A DNA stretch of 64,000 nt from Zunongwangia sp. HGR-M22 (GTDB lineage: Bacteria > Bacteroidota > Bacteroidia > Flavobacteriales > Flavobacteriaceae): NCBI RefSeq assembly GCF_027594425.1, contig NZ_CP115159.1, forward strand, positions 3,619,001-3,683,000. Reading direction: 5' to 3'. How positions within the stretch are numbered: the stretch's first letter is position 1; the number at the start of each line of letters is the position of its first letter. Both the position numbers and the translations under genes were made by a program. Shown in pieces: positions 27,314 to 36,467 of the stretch. The notes beneath the pieces were generated by a model. It was not told the DNA's origin and did no database searches. It was given only the letters and a program-made list of their open reading frames with translations.

Positions 27314-27340
27314 TACCTGGCAATGATGACCTGCCAGGTA
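27314..27340. repeat. Hairpin between susD and esterase gene
   Basis: Perfect 9-bp stem TACCTGGCA (27314-27322) with TGCCAGGTA (27332-27340), 9-nt loop, without a T tract on either side. It could be an mRNA stability or processing element or an operator in the 206-nt gap; no direct support for either. Confidence 0.45.
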
Positions 27341-27399
27341 CTGATCAACAAAATGTATCCTAAATCGCCCAATTTGGATTATTTTTTTTCCAATTAAAT

Positions 27400-28917
27400 T
27401 TAATAACCTGGATTTTGAGTAAGGTTTGGGTTGGCGGTAATTTGTTCCTGAGGAATAGGATAAATACCCCTATATTCTTCTGTCTGTGTAGTCTTAAAAG
27501 CCCAGGTGTCATTAAAATAGCTTTCAAATCTAATCATATCCCTTCTACGATGTCCTTCCCAGATAAATTCCCTAGCGCGCTCTTCCTCTATTATTTCTAA
27601 GCTTAAGGCGTTTAATGAAGTTGCATTACTTCTATTTCTAACTTCATTTACCAAATTTAAAGCTTCCGCAGCACTATTATCTAACCTAAATAGGGCTTCT
27701 GCCTTTGTTAATAAGATATCCGCATAACGGGTTAATACATAATCGTTATCCGCATTAAAGCCTGAAAAACTAGCACCTACAGGTGTATACTTCAACACTT
27801 TGTATCCTTCATTATCTTCCGCACTTACTAAATCTTGTACCGGTATTAAAACAAGTTGCTCTCCATTGTCCATTAATAATGGTTCTCCATTAAGATAAGT
27901 TTGCGGTCCATATTCTAAAAGCTCTTTACGGACATCGTCGTCCTCATAACGATCTAAAGCTTCTTGATAGGTGCTATATCCATTTGCCGGAACAAACGGC
28001 AAATTATATTTTAATTGATCTAAGGCATTTTGTGCATATAAAATAAATTGATTATTGCCAGCATTACTTATAGGATCATTTGTGAAAGCACTAATAAGTT
28101 CAGGCGAATTTGTTTGAGAGTTAGAAGCAAAATTATCAATCACTTCGCCAGAAAGATTATAACCACCAGAATTAATAACTTTATCACACATTTCAACCGC
28201 CTTTTGCCATTGTGGTGTACCAGTATAAACTTCTGCATTTAAATACATCATGGCTAAAAGGGAATATATCGACTCTTTCGTAAATCTAGGATAATAGTCA
28301 GATCGATTAACTTCATTTACAGATGGCATATCCTCCAAAGCAGCTAGTAATTCGTTTTCAATAAAACTAAAAATTTCTGATCGGGAGGTGGTTTGTGGCA
28401 AATCGTTAGGATCAATTCTTGCCACAGTCACTAGGGGTACATTTCCCCAAAAATCCATAGCATAAAAATAACCATAAGCTCTTAATGCTTTTGCCTCAGC
28501 AATGATTGCAGTTAAATTCTCGCTATTTGGTGATTGTTCCAAACTTTCTATAACGGCGTTAGCTGTTCCTATTTCCTGAAAGATATTTTTCCAGGCTCTA
28601 CCTGTAGTTGCATTTGCAGGATCCACCTGGTGCTTAATAATATCGATATTGCTTTGATCGAACCATCCACCGCTAGCACGACCAGGGACAATAAACTCAT
28701 CGGTTCCAAACTCTGCGATTCTCCATGGATCCCCAATACTTTGTAAATAAGAAAGTTGCTGATAAATTCCTACAACAGAAGCAAGAGCTTCCTCTTCAGT
28801 ATTGTAAAAATTATCTGGCGATAAGCTCCCAAAAGTTTCTTCATCCAAATCAGTACAACTTACAGCAAGCAAGGCAACGCTCAATATAATGGCTATTTTA
28901 TATATGTAAAACTTCAT
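27400..28917 (-). CDS. SusD/RagB-family surface glycan-binding lipoprotein
   Basis: Outer membrane lipoprotein that lids a SusC transporter and captures oligosaccharides. The signal peptide ends with a lipobox Cys (LSVALLAVSC, C21). The SusD fold is seen in the order: N-terminal TPR-like helices, SPDNFYNTEEEA near residues 34-45, ADILLTKAEALFRL in the 400s, and the ending EEERAREFIWEGHRRRDMIRF...YPIPQEQITANPNLTQNPGY. The size (505 aa) is normal. It is 12 nt downstream of the SusC frame. Pectin-derived glycan as ligand is inferred from the adjacent pectinesterase. Confidence 0.96.
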   Translation of the reverse strand: MKFYIYKIAIILSVALLAVSCTDLDEETFGSLSPDNFYNTEEEALASVVGIYQQLSYLQSIGDPWRIAEFGTDEFIVPGRASGGWFDQSNIDIIKHQVDPANATTGRAWKNIFQEIGTANAVIESLEQSPNSENLTAIIAEAKALRAYGYFYAMDFWGNVPLVTVARIDPNDLPQTTSRSEIFSFIENELLAALEDMPSVNEVNRSDYYPRFTKESIYSLLAMMYLNAEVYTGTPQWQKAVEMCDKVINSGGYNLSGEVIDNFASNSQTNSPELISAFTNDPISNAGNNQFILYAQNALDQLKYNLPFVPANGYSTYQEALDRYEDDDVRKELLEYGPQTYLNGEPLLMDNGEQLVLIPVQDLVSAEDNEGYKVLKYTPVGASFSGFNADNDYVLTRYADILLTKAEALFRLDNSAAEALNLVNEVRNRSNATSLNALSLEIIEEERAREFIWEGHRRRDMIRFESYFNDTWAFKTTQTEEYRGIYPIPQEQITANPNLTQNPGY

Positions 28918-28929
28918 AATATGTATAAA

Positions 28930-31900
28930 TTAAAAGGTTAGGTTTAGTCCTAAAGTAACAGTTGTTGCTTTAGGATAGGCGAGATAATCAATACCCAGCG
29001 GAGCTATTCCGGCTCCAGAAACTTCTGAATTCACTTCAGGATCCAAACCTGAATAACCAGTAATTACAAACAGGTTTTGTCCCGTGAGATAGAGCCTAGC
29101 ATTCGAAAAGAATAGATTTTCAGAATTTAAATTATAACCTAATGTAATATTGTCTAATCTTACAAAAGATGCATCCTCAATCCATCTAGAGGAGTATTGT
29201 TTAGGCTGATCTCTGGTTACCCCACTTTCTACAGCTTCTTTAAACACATTCCTTCCTGGCAAATTGCTTAAATACGCTAAATTGTTAGCCGTTAAGTTGT
29301 ATACATCATTCCCCACAGAGCCTCTTAAGTTAAACGATAGATCGAAAGCTTTATAGTTAAAGTTGTTAGAGAACCCGAAAGTAAAATCAGGTTGTGCAGA
29401 ACCAATAATCTTTGGCTCAGGATCAAATTGCTCTACCCCATCTTCTATTCCTAAAAATTCTCGGCCATAAAAAGTACCTACTTCAAATCCTGGTCGTATT
29501 AACTGGGCGTAGGTACCACTTGTTAATCCCTGGCCTCTTAAAGGTCCAACTTGTATATCATCGCCCTGATATTGTGCATTGGATAAGCTAAGTACTTCGT
29601 TTTTATTATGACTGAAAATTAAATTTGTTCGCCATTGGAAATTCTCTTTTTCGATGGCATATGCTCCTAATGAGAATTCAATACCGCGATTACGCACACT
29701 TCCAACATTGGCCAGCTGTGTATTTACCGCAGTAGGTGTAGGAACTGGAATTCGCAATAAAAGATCTTTTGTTTCTTTATTATAATAATCTGCAGTACCA
29801 TAGATTTTACCTTTTAAAAGGCTAAAATCGATACCAACGTTGAATTGTGCCGTTTGCTCCCATTTTAAATCGGGGTTAGCATACTGCTGCGGCAAAACCA
29901 CAGTGATTCTTTGTCCGCCCACAATATAACCTGTGGTACTGGCACCCAATGTTGTTATAGAATTCAAATTCCCTATTTCTTGATTCCCGGTTACTCCGTA
30001 ACTTGTTCTCAATTTTAAGTCATTGATTGTATTAGATTTAAAGAAGTCTTCATCTAATATCCTCCAAGCTACAGAGCCTGAAGGGAAAACACCCCATTTA
30101 TTTCCACTTCCAAAACGACTGGAACCATCTCTACGAACAGTAGCTGTAAGCAAATATTTACCTTGATAATCGTAATTAAGACGTGCGTACATGGAAATCA
30201 AAGTATTACTTTGTTTAAATGAAGATACGGTACGTACATTACTGGCTGCTTGTAAGCCATACCATTTAAATTCATCGGACAAGAAACCATTAGCATCATT
30301 TCTTAAGCCTTCATCTACGAAATATTGGTACGAATATCCTGCTAATGCGTTGATGTTATGATCTCCATATTTCTCCTCGAACTTTAAGGTAGTTTCAAGT
30401 AACTTATTAAAACTTTTTAATTTTTGTACATTGGCATATCCTCCTAACCCCTGCCCTAATGGGTTTTCCTTACTTAGGTAAGAATTACGATCAATAGTTT
30501 GATTGGTATATCCTAAATTTACATTGATACTAAGTGGATCTATGATCTTATAATCTGTAGTGAAATTTCCTAAAAATCTGTTATTAGTACGTTCATCAAT
30601 AACCTGCTCTGAGAAAGATAATGGATTCACTCTATAGGGTAAGATATGATTAAAATTTCCATTTTCATCGTATACAGAATATGTAGGATTAAAAACATAA
30701 GCCTCGTAATTGATACTGGAACCAGCTTCACTCCCTACAGTATTAGAAACCGGAGCAGCATTTGAAACTGTTTGCCCGTAGTTTAACCTTAAATCAAAAG
30801 ATAATTTTTTATCCAACATTTTTTGGCCAATATTAATACGCGCAGTTCCTCGATTTAAATTGGAACCTAATACCACACCTTCTTGATCGCTATAGCTCAG
30901 AGATGCTCTGTAATTTGTATTCTCTGAGCCTCCACTTAAGGAAAGGTAATAATCTTGCACCTCAGCTGTTCGATATATTTCATCTTGCCAGTTGGTAGAC
31001 TCACCACCCTCATTTAATGGTAAATCAAGATCATTTACTACTTTTCGATATTCATCTGCAGAAAGGACTTCAATCGTATTAGAAACTACCGAAACACCAT
31101 GAGACACATCCAGAGAAACATTTATTTTTCCTGCAGTTCCATTTTTAGTGGTTATTACAATCACCCCATTGGCACCTCTAGAGCCGTAGATAGCTGTTGC
31201 AGATGCATCTTTCAAAACACTAATAGATTCTATATCACTGGGATTTAAGGTCATTAATGGATTAACCGGTTCTTGATCAAAAAAATCGGTTCCACTACTA
31301 CTTATGTTTGCTTGACCTGTACCAGAGGATGTAGAAATTGGCACACCATCTATAACATATAAGGGTTCATTTGAACCAGTTAAAGAAGTCCCTCCACGAA
31401 TTAAAACGGTATTGGATCCTCCAGGCTTGCCACTATTTTGCGCAATATTAACACCAGGCATTTTACCTTGAAGAAGTTGTTGCGGACTTTGCTGCACGCC
31501 TTTATTAAAGTTTTTGGCAGAAACAGAAGTTACAGCACCGGTAATATCTTTTTCATTTTGTGTACCATATCCAACTACAACGATTTCGTCTAAAGCCGCA
31601 GCATTTTCAGTAAGCGTGACATTAAGTATATTCTCATTACCTACCTCTTTTGAAACCGTGTTCATTCCCACAAAGGAAAAGGTCAAAACATCTCCTGGTT
31701 TCGCTTCAATAGAATATTTCCCATCAAAATCTGTAGTGGTTCCAATTGAAGTGCCCTTAATTAGCACATTTACGCCAGGTAAAGGAGTTCCATTAGTATC
31801 CTTAACCAGACCTTCTATCATATTTTGATCCTCAGAAAAAGTAGTGGTATCCTCCGCTTTTTCTTTGAATATGATATTATTATTTTCAGTGATTGCATAA

Positions 31901-32160
31901 GTTAGCCCACTTGATTTCAAACCAAGAGTAAGCATTTCTGTTACTTTAATATCGCCTTGATAAAGTTGAACTTTTGGTTTATTTTTAAATAATTGTTTTG
32001 GATAAATAAATCTGTAGTTTGTCTGACTCTTAATGATATCGAAGATTTGATCTACACTAAACTTTTGATCTTTATCGATGTGAACTTTCTGCTAAGAAAA
32101 TGTTTCATTCGGGCTAAAAGCAAGAATTGTCGAGCAAAAGAAAATTAAAAAGGTTTTCAT
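28930..32160 (-). pseudogene. SusC-family TonB-dependent transporter with STN domain, interrupted by in-frame TAG
   Basis: The complete frame would start at ATG 32160 (MKTFLIFFCSTILAFSPNE), cross a signal peptide, then an STN domain (KVHIDKDQKFSVDQIFDII), a carboxypeptidase-like beta sandwich (GLVKDTNGTPLPGVNV), the TonB-box/plug region and a 22-strand barrel to 28930: 1076 codons. Codon 23 (32092-32094) is TAG. CAG would give SQQK, a common cleavage-site sequence, so a single C-to-T change is the simplest explanation. Nothing else is broken. A start at Met76 would lose the signal peptide and half of the STN. The STN domain would normally contact the adjacent FecR. Sequencing error remains possible. 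Confidence 0.8.
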
Positions 32161-32262
32161 AATTAAAATTGAACATCGCTTAATTATATAAGCTTTGTTT
32201 TTTATAGTTTTGTTTTTCATACAAAATAGATTAGTTAAACACCATGTTTGATTAATTTAGGT

Positions 32263-32316
32263 GAGGGACGAAGTTCGATACCGCTAAATGTCAAAACTTC
32301 GTTCCCTCTTTTTTTA
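32263..32316. terminator. Hairpin just after FecR stop
   Basis: GAGGGACGAAGTT (32263-32275) pairs with AACTTCGTTCCCTC (32295-32308), one T bulged. The T tract is on the plus strand, whereas the genes here are on the minus strand. It may block antisense reading or shape the minus-strand mRNA between fecR and susC. Confidence 0.45.
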
Positions 32317-33474
32317 ATTTATTATAATTATTTCTTGATTCATTTGATATGAATTGATAATCCCAGAACTTTTTATACTTTCAAGTATTTCCTCAATATC
32401 TTGATCTTTACTTAAAACTCCTACAAATTCTTCTTCTCCAAGTTGGTGATTTTTCAAATCAAATTCTACATCATACCATCTAGACAGTACTTTGAGAATA
32501 TCTTTCAACTTTTTATCTTCAAAACTAAAAATCCCATTCTTCCAGGATATTTCATTAAATACATTCACCTGTTGCTTTTTATATTCTGCTCTTTCTTTAT
32601 TGTATATGATCTGATCATTTGGCTTTAAAGCATATTTTTTATCTCGTGATTTTAAAATAATACTTCCTTCTACTAATGTGGTGTAGGTATTAGTTTCTTC
32701 CTTATAACTTTTTAAATTGAATTGTGTTCCAAGTACCTGAATAATGCGCTCTTCATTGCGCACTTCAAACAAACTTCCATCATGCAAATTACTTGGCGAA
32801 ACTTCAAAATAAGCTTCACCATAGAGTAGATGGACAATGCGCGATTTACCTTTAATAAAAGACTCTGGATACTTCAGTTTAGAATCAGAATTAAGCCAGA
32901 CTTTTGTGCCATCAGATAGTTTTAATTCAAATTGCGCTCCACGAGGTACAGTTAAATAATTAAATACAACTTTATCACTATCCTCATTTTTATCATAAAT
33001 AAGCTGCTTCCCATCACTCTTAACTCCGTTATTTTGATAGGTATCTCCATTTTTCAATATAACCTCTGCACCATCCTCCAAAGTTAGAATGGCCCCAGGA
33101 ATCTCATCAGAAACATCTACTATATTTGATGTTACATTCTGTTGATTCAGATTATTCTTTTCAAATTTTAAATAGAAAGCACTGCCAAATATAATGACCG
33201 CAACTGCGGCTAGAGCATATAAAGAAATCCTCATGTTTTTCTTTCGCCTTTTTGCCTTTTGATGATGTTTTATTTGCTCATTTAATATTTGATGAATCTT
33301 AGTATCATTAAAATGATTTAAGCTATTATCAATTGCAAAATTCACCCTTAATAATTGTTTAAACACTTTGGTATTATCTGAATATTTTAACCATACCTCA
33401 AGTTTATCCAGTTCTTGAGCTGTTGCTTCTCTACAAATAAATTTTACGACTATGGATTCTATTGATGTGCTCAT
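32314..33474 (-). CDS. FecR-family anti-sigma regulator
   Basis: Inner-membrane anti-sigma factor of 386 aa: a short cytoplasmic N-terminus (to about 78), a TM helix (ISLYALAAVAVIIFGSAFYL), a periplasmic FecR domain (VPRGAQFELKLSDGTKVWLNSDS), and a C-terminal DUF4974 domain (FSFEDKKLKDILKVLSRWY). It links SusC-STN to the ECF sigma factor across the envelope. It is divergent from the sigma gene by 108 nt and just upstream of the SusC gene. If SusC is truncated, FecR would have lost its partner. Confidence 0.94.
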   Translation of the reverse strand: MSTSIESIVVKFICREATAQELDKLEVWLKYSDNTKVFKQLLRVNFAIDNSLNHFNDTKIHQILNEQIKHHQKAKRRKKNMRISLYALAAVAVIIFGSAFYLKFEKNNLNQQNVTSNIVDVSDEIPGAILTLEDGAEVILKNGDTYQNNGVKSDGKQLIYDKNEDSDKVVFNYLTVPRGAQFELKLSDGTKVWLNSDSKLKYPESFIKGKSRIVHLLYGEAYFEVSPSNLHDGSLFEVRNEERIIQVLGTQFNLKSYKEETNTYTTLVEGSIILKSRDKKYALKPNDQIIYNKERAEYKKQQVNVFNEISWKNGIFSFEDKKLKDILKVLSRWYDVEFDLKNHQLGEEEFVGVLSKDQDIEEILESIKSSGIINSYQMNQEIIIIN

Positions 33475-33582
33475 GGAGTTATAGCTTATTATTAATACGA
33501 CCGAATTTTTACATACCCTACCTTTTTAAATCAAAATTTTATAAATTAGATAATTATTAAAGCATATTTTCATCAATACGTT

Positions 33583-34164
33583 ATGACGAAAACCTTTTCA
33601 GATAATATATACTTAATAAATTCCTTAAAAACCGGAAACGAAGATGCTTACAAATATCTTTTAAAGATCTACCATCATAAACTAAGCGTTTATGCTTACA
33701 ACCTAATAGCAGATAAGGATCTTGCTGAAGATATCGTTCAAAATGTTTTTATAAAAATCTGGAAGAATAAAGACAACCTAAAAACTACACTTTCAATCAA
33801 AAATTTGCTTTATAAATCTGTGTATAATGAATTTATAGATCAGTATAGAAAAAATAAAAAAACGATATATTTAGAAAAGAAATATATCGATACCCTATCT
33901 AGTATTGTTGAAGAAGAATCTGAACAGTCACTTGAGCAACTTATAGCCATCGTAAGAAGCGAAATACATAAATTACCGCCAAAATGTAAAGAAACATTTT
34001 TACTGAGTAAAAAGGATGGGCTTACCAATACCGAAATTGCTGATTATTTAAACATCTCCATAAAATCTGTAGAGAAACATATTACAAGAGCCTTTAGCAC
34101 CCTAAGATTAAAAGTTGGAGACACGAACTCGCATATTTTTCTGTTTCTACATAAATTGATTTAA
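33583..34164 (+). CDS. ECF sigma-70 factor (Bacteroidetes RpoE-like)
   Basis: A 193-aa extracytoplasmic-function sigma factor. Region 2 is at about 20-85 (YNLIADKDLAEDIVQNVFIKIWKNKD), and region 4 at about 120-180 (LPPKCKETFLLSKKDGLTNTEIADYLNISIKSVEKHITRA). It probably activates the divergent FecR-SusC-SusD-esterase genes when released by FecR. Sigma and FecR are divergent here, while many Bacteroidota pairs are co-directional. Confidence 0.94.
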   Translation: MTKTFSDNIYLINSLKTGNEDAYKYLLKIYHHKLSVYAYNLIADKDLAEDIVQNVFIKIWKNKDNLKTTLSIKNLLYKSVYNEFIDQYRKNKKTIYLEKKYIDTLSSIVEEESEQSLEQLIAIVRSEIHKLPPKCKETFLLSKKDGLTNTEIADYLNISIKSVEKHITRAFSTLRLKVGDTNSHIFLFLHKLI

Positions 34165-34390
34165 TTTTTCAGAAAACTTAATCTCATATATTCAACTCAA
34201 ATAGCTTTTATTTTTAATTGTATTTATAACTCTACGCTGAAAAATATACGAATCAAGGCTTTTATTGCATAAACTGAATAACTTAGATAATCGGCTAACC
34301 TAAGTCCCCCCCCTCAACTACCTCCAATTTTTAAGTAAAATAAATTTCAGTCATAATAGCACACAAAAAGAAGTAAAATTAAAGCATAAA
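34165..34390. other. Gap between sigma gene and tRNA terminator
   Basis: AT-rich, includes a run of seven C at 34307-34313. No ORF or clear promoter. Confidence 0.4.
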
Positions 34391-34419
34391 AAAAGCCTTT
34401 CATTTCTGAAAGGCTTTTT
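34391..34419 (-). terminator. Terminator after tRNA-Asp
   Basis: AAAAGCCTTTCA (34391-34402) pairs with TGAAAGGCTTTT (34407-34418), 4-nt loop. A further A run to the left gives a U tract on the minus strand, 10 nt past the tRNA 3' end. Confidence 0.85.
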
Positions 34420-34428
34420 GCAATCTTG

Positions 34429-34502
34429 CGGTCTGGACGAGACTCGAACTCGCGACCTCCTGCGTGACAGGCAGGCATTCTAACCAACTGAACTACCAGA
34501 CC
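34429..34502 (-). tRNA. tRNA-Asp (GTC)
   Basis: Folds as a complete cloverleaf of 74 nt. The acceptor stem is GGTCTGG/CCAGACC with discriminator G, the anticodon stem-loop CCTGC-CTGTCAC-GCAGG with anticodon GTC, and the T-loop GTTCGAGTC. The CCA end is not encoded. It is followed by its own terminator. Confidence 0.97.
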
Positions 34503-34588
34503 GTTGCGTTATTGCGAGTGCAAATATACAGCTGTTTTTCACTTCCACAAACTTTTTTTTGAATTTTTTTGATATTTTTTTTAGCTCG

Positions 34589-35518
34589 TTATGCAAGCTT
34601 TTGTCTTTCAACAAAATAAGATTGTAAAATTTTATTGAAATTTTTATTGATATCTACCGGAACGTAACTTATCCGGTATTTCGCGCATTCCAATTTTAGA
34701 TTTTCAAAGTAGTTTTTAATCGCTTTTTTATAATTTTCCTGAATATTTTCTGAGTATAAATCTATCTCATCTCCCGTTTCTACATCAAAAAATAGCTTCG
34801 GCGCATTTTCAAAATCAAATCCAAGCTCTTTTTTATTATCTAAAACATGAAACAAGACTACTTCGTGCTTATTATATTTAAGATGCCTTAAAGATTCAAA
34901 GAGTTCGGCTTCCTCTTTATCGCTTTGAAACATATCAGTAAACAGAAATACCAAAGATCTTCTTTTTAGTTTTTCTGCAATTTGGTGCAAATAGGTATAG
35001 GTTTCTGTTCCGCGTTTAGACCCGCCAGAATTTACCGCGTTTTCTAAATGATTCAGCAATAAATGATGATGGCGTTCTCCTGCTTTTTCTGGCGCATAAA
35101 ATTCAAACTTATCACTATACACACTTAAACCCACCGCATCACGCTGTCGCTTTAGCATATTCATAATACACGCTGATGCTAGAGCCGAGAAACCAATTTT
35201 ATTTAGTTTTGAGAGACTTTGTTTCTTTAAAGAAGGATAATGCATCGAAGCAGAATTATCGATGATAAGGTGACAGCGCAAATTGGTTTCTTCTTCGTAG
35301 CGCTTGGTGTACAATTTATCAGTCTTCGCATAAAGCTTCCAATCGATATGCTTGGTACTTTCTCCCTGATTGTAAATTTTATGCTCTGCAAATTCTGCAG
35401 AGAAGCCGTGAAACGGACTCTTATGCATCCCCGAAATATAACCTTCGACAATTTGCCGTGCCAATATTTCAAGATTTAAAAATCCTTCAGTTTGATGTAC
35501 CTGTTGTTGTAATTTCAA
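34589..35518 (-). CDS. DUF58 domain protein
   Basis: Cytoplasmic protein of 309 aa with the DUF58 core (GFSAEFAEHKIYNQGEST, HIDWKLYAKTDKLYTKRYEEE) leading into a von Willebrand factor A-like region with a MIDAS-type DNSAS motif (LIIDNSASM). Members usually sit in MoxR/BatABD-type clusters; no MoxR or Bat gene is in this window. The start is TTG at 35518, since the first in-frame ATG lies too far inside the conserved part. Confidence 0.88.
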   Translation of the reverse strand: MKLQQQVHQTEGFLNLEILARQIVEGYISGMHKSPFHGFSAEFAEHKIYNQGESTKHIDWKLYAKTDKLYTKRYEEETNLRCHLIIDNSASMHYPSLKKQSLSKLNKIGFSALASACIMNMLKRQRDAVGLSVYSDKFEFYAPEKAGERHHHLLLNHLENAVNSGGSKRGTETYTYLHQIAEKLKRRSLVFLFTDMFQSDKEEAELFESLRHLKYNKHEVVLFHVLDNKKELGFDFENAPKLFFDVETGDEIDLYSENIQENYKKAIKNYFENLKLECAKYRISYVPVDINKNFNKILQSYFVERQKLA

Positions 35519-35936
35519 AGTAAAAATATTTGTTGCAGGAATATACGAAAACGAGTTGACAGTTTACAAAATACAATTACCAATAAGCAATGAAGAATGA
35601 ACGTTGAACAGAAAAGTTTTCATTGAAAAGCAATTCAGATTTCAGCATTTTATAATAATTATCTGGTCTCTTTTCAATATTCTATGTTAGAACTACTGAA
35701 TTCAAAAAAGATCGCTCCACAAGATCGAGATGACGATAGCGCTCAAGGTGAAAGTGTTATGTCGAGAACTCTGTTTTCAGTATACAGTTTACAGCTATTC
35801 AATTTTTCTGCATTTAGAATTCAAATTCATGGTTCTCTACTCTATTTTCTAACTTCTCAATACTAGCTACGTCAAATCAAGAAACAAAAAAACCCGGCAA
35901 AAGCCGGGCTCAATATTATTCAAAAATCGCTATGGA
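35519..35936. other. Gap with dispersed-repeat remnants and a terminator
   Basis: 418 nt without credible coding content. It carries GCATTTAGAATTCAA at 35810-35824 and TTCTAACTTCT at 35847-35857, both recurring in the same order at 48442 and 48486, and a segment CTCCACAAGATCGAGATGAC typical of flavobacterial intergenic repeats. The trxA terminator closes it. Confidence 0.5.
35885..35910 (-). terminator. Terminator after trxA
   Basis: CCCGGC (35893-35898) pairs with GCCGGG (35903-35908), loop AAAA, and a seven-base A run on the left that reads as U on the minus strand. Confidence 0.9.
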
Positions 35937-36254
35937 TTATAAAAGCTCGTTTAAAGCACTTGCATAAGTATCTTTTGGAGCAACACCAACCTGGCGACCT
36001 ACAACTTCTCCGTTTTGGAAAATAAGCACTGTTGGGATATTTCTAACTCCGTATTTTGCAGCAAATTCCTGGTTAGCATCAACATCTAGTTTTCCAACAA
36101 CTGCTTTCCCTTCATACTCGCCGCTAAGCTCTTCGATTACCGGTCCTACCATTCTACAAGGTCCACACCATGCTGCCCAAAAATCAACCATTACTGGTTT
36201 ATCGCTTTTTAATACTGTTTCTTCAAAATTTGCGTCGGTTATTTCAATAGCCAT
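35937..36254 (-). CDS. trxA: Thioredoxin
   Basis: Cytoplasmic disulfide reductase of 105 aa with redox motif WCGPC in DFWAAWCGPCRMV and the cis-Pro in RNIPTVLIF. Full length, no signal peptide. Own terminator. It lies downstream of dnaE on the same strand with a 213-nt gap, so it is likely a separate unit. Confidence 0.97.
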   Translation of the reverse strand: MAIEITDANFEETVLKSDKPVMVDFWAAWCGPCRMVGPVIEELSGEYEGKAVVGKLDVDANQEFAAKYGVRNIPTVLIFQNGEVVGRQVGVAPKDTYASALNELL

Positions 36255-36363
36255 AATCTTTATTTTTCTAGTAAATTATCAATACGTAAAAGTAGTCAAA
36301 TATTTTCGGAAACCTTACAAATCAAATATCAGATTTCGTTATAAGCTGATTGTCAATAATTAT

Positions 36364-36452
36364 ACGGCGGGCTCCTTCCTTCAGATTTCATCTTCAGGAA
36401 GGACCGGGCTTTACGCGCTACACGGTAGCTTGCTTCAATCCCTGCCCGAAAG
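36364..36452. repeat. GC-rich intergenic repeat-like segment
   Basis: A GC-rich island in an AT-rich gap. TCCTTCCT (36371-36378) and AGGAAGGA (36395-36402 approx.) form an inverted pair, followed by CGGGCTTTACGCGCTACAC and CTTCAATCCCTGCCCG. The composition and the CTTCAATCCCTGCC string resemble the dispersed intergenic repeats of flavobacterial genomes. Only one copy is in this window. Confidence 0.4.
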
Positions 36453-36467
36453 TAAAAAACCTCAGCT

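Noticed and set aside
35684..35866. 60-aa plus-strand frame
   Set aside because: It lies on dispersed repeat-like sequence, has no family features and an odd composition.
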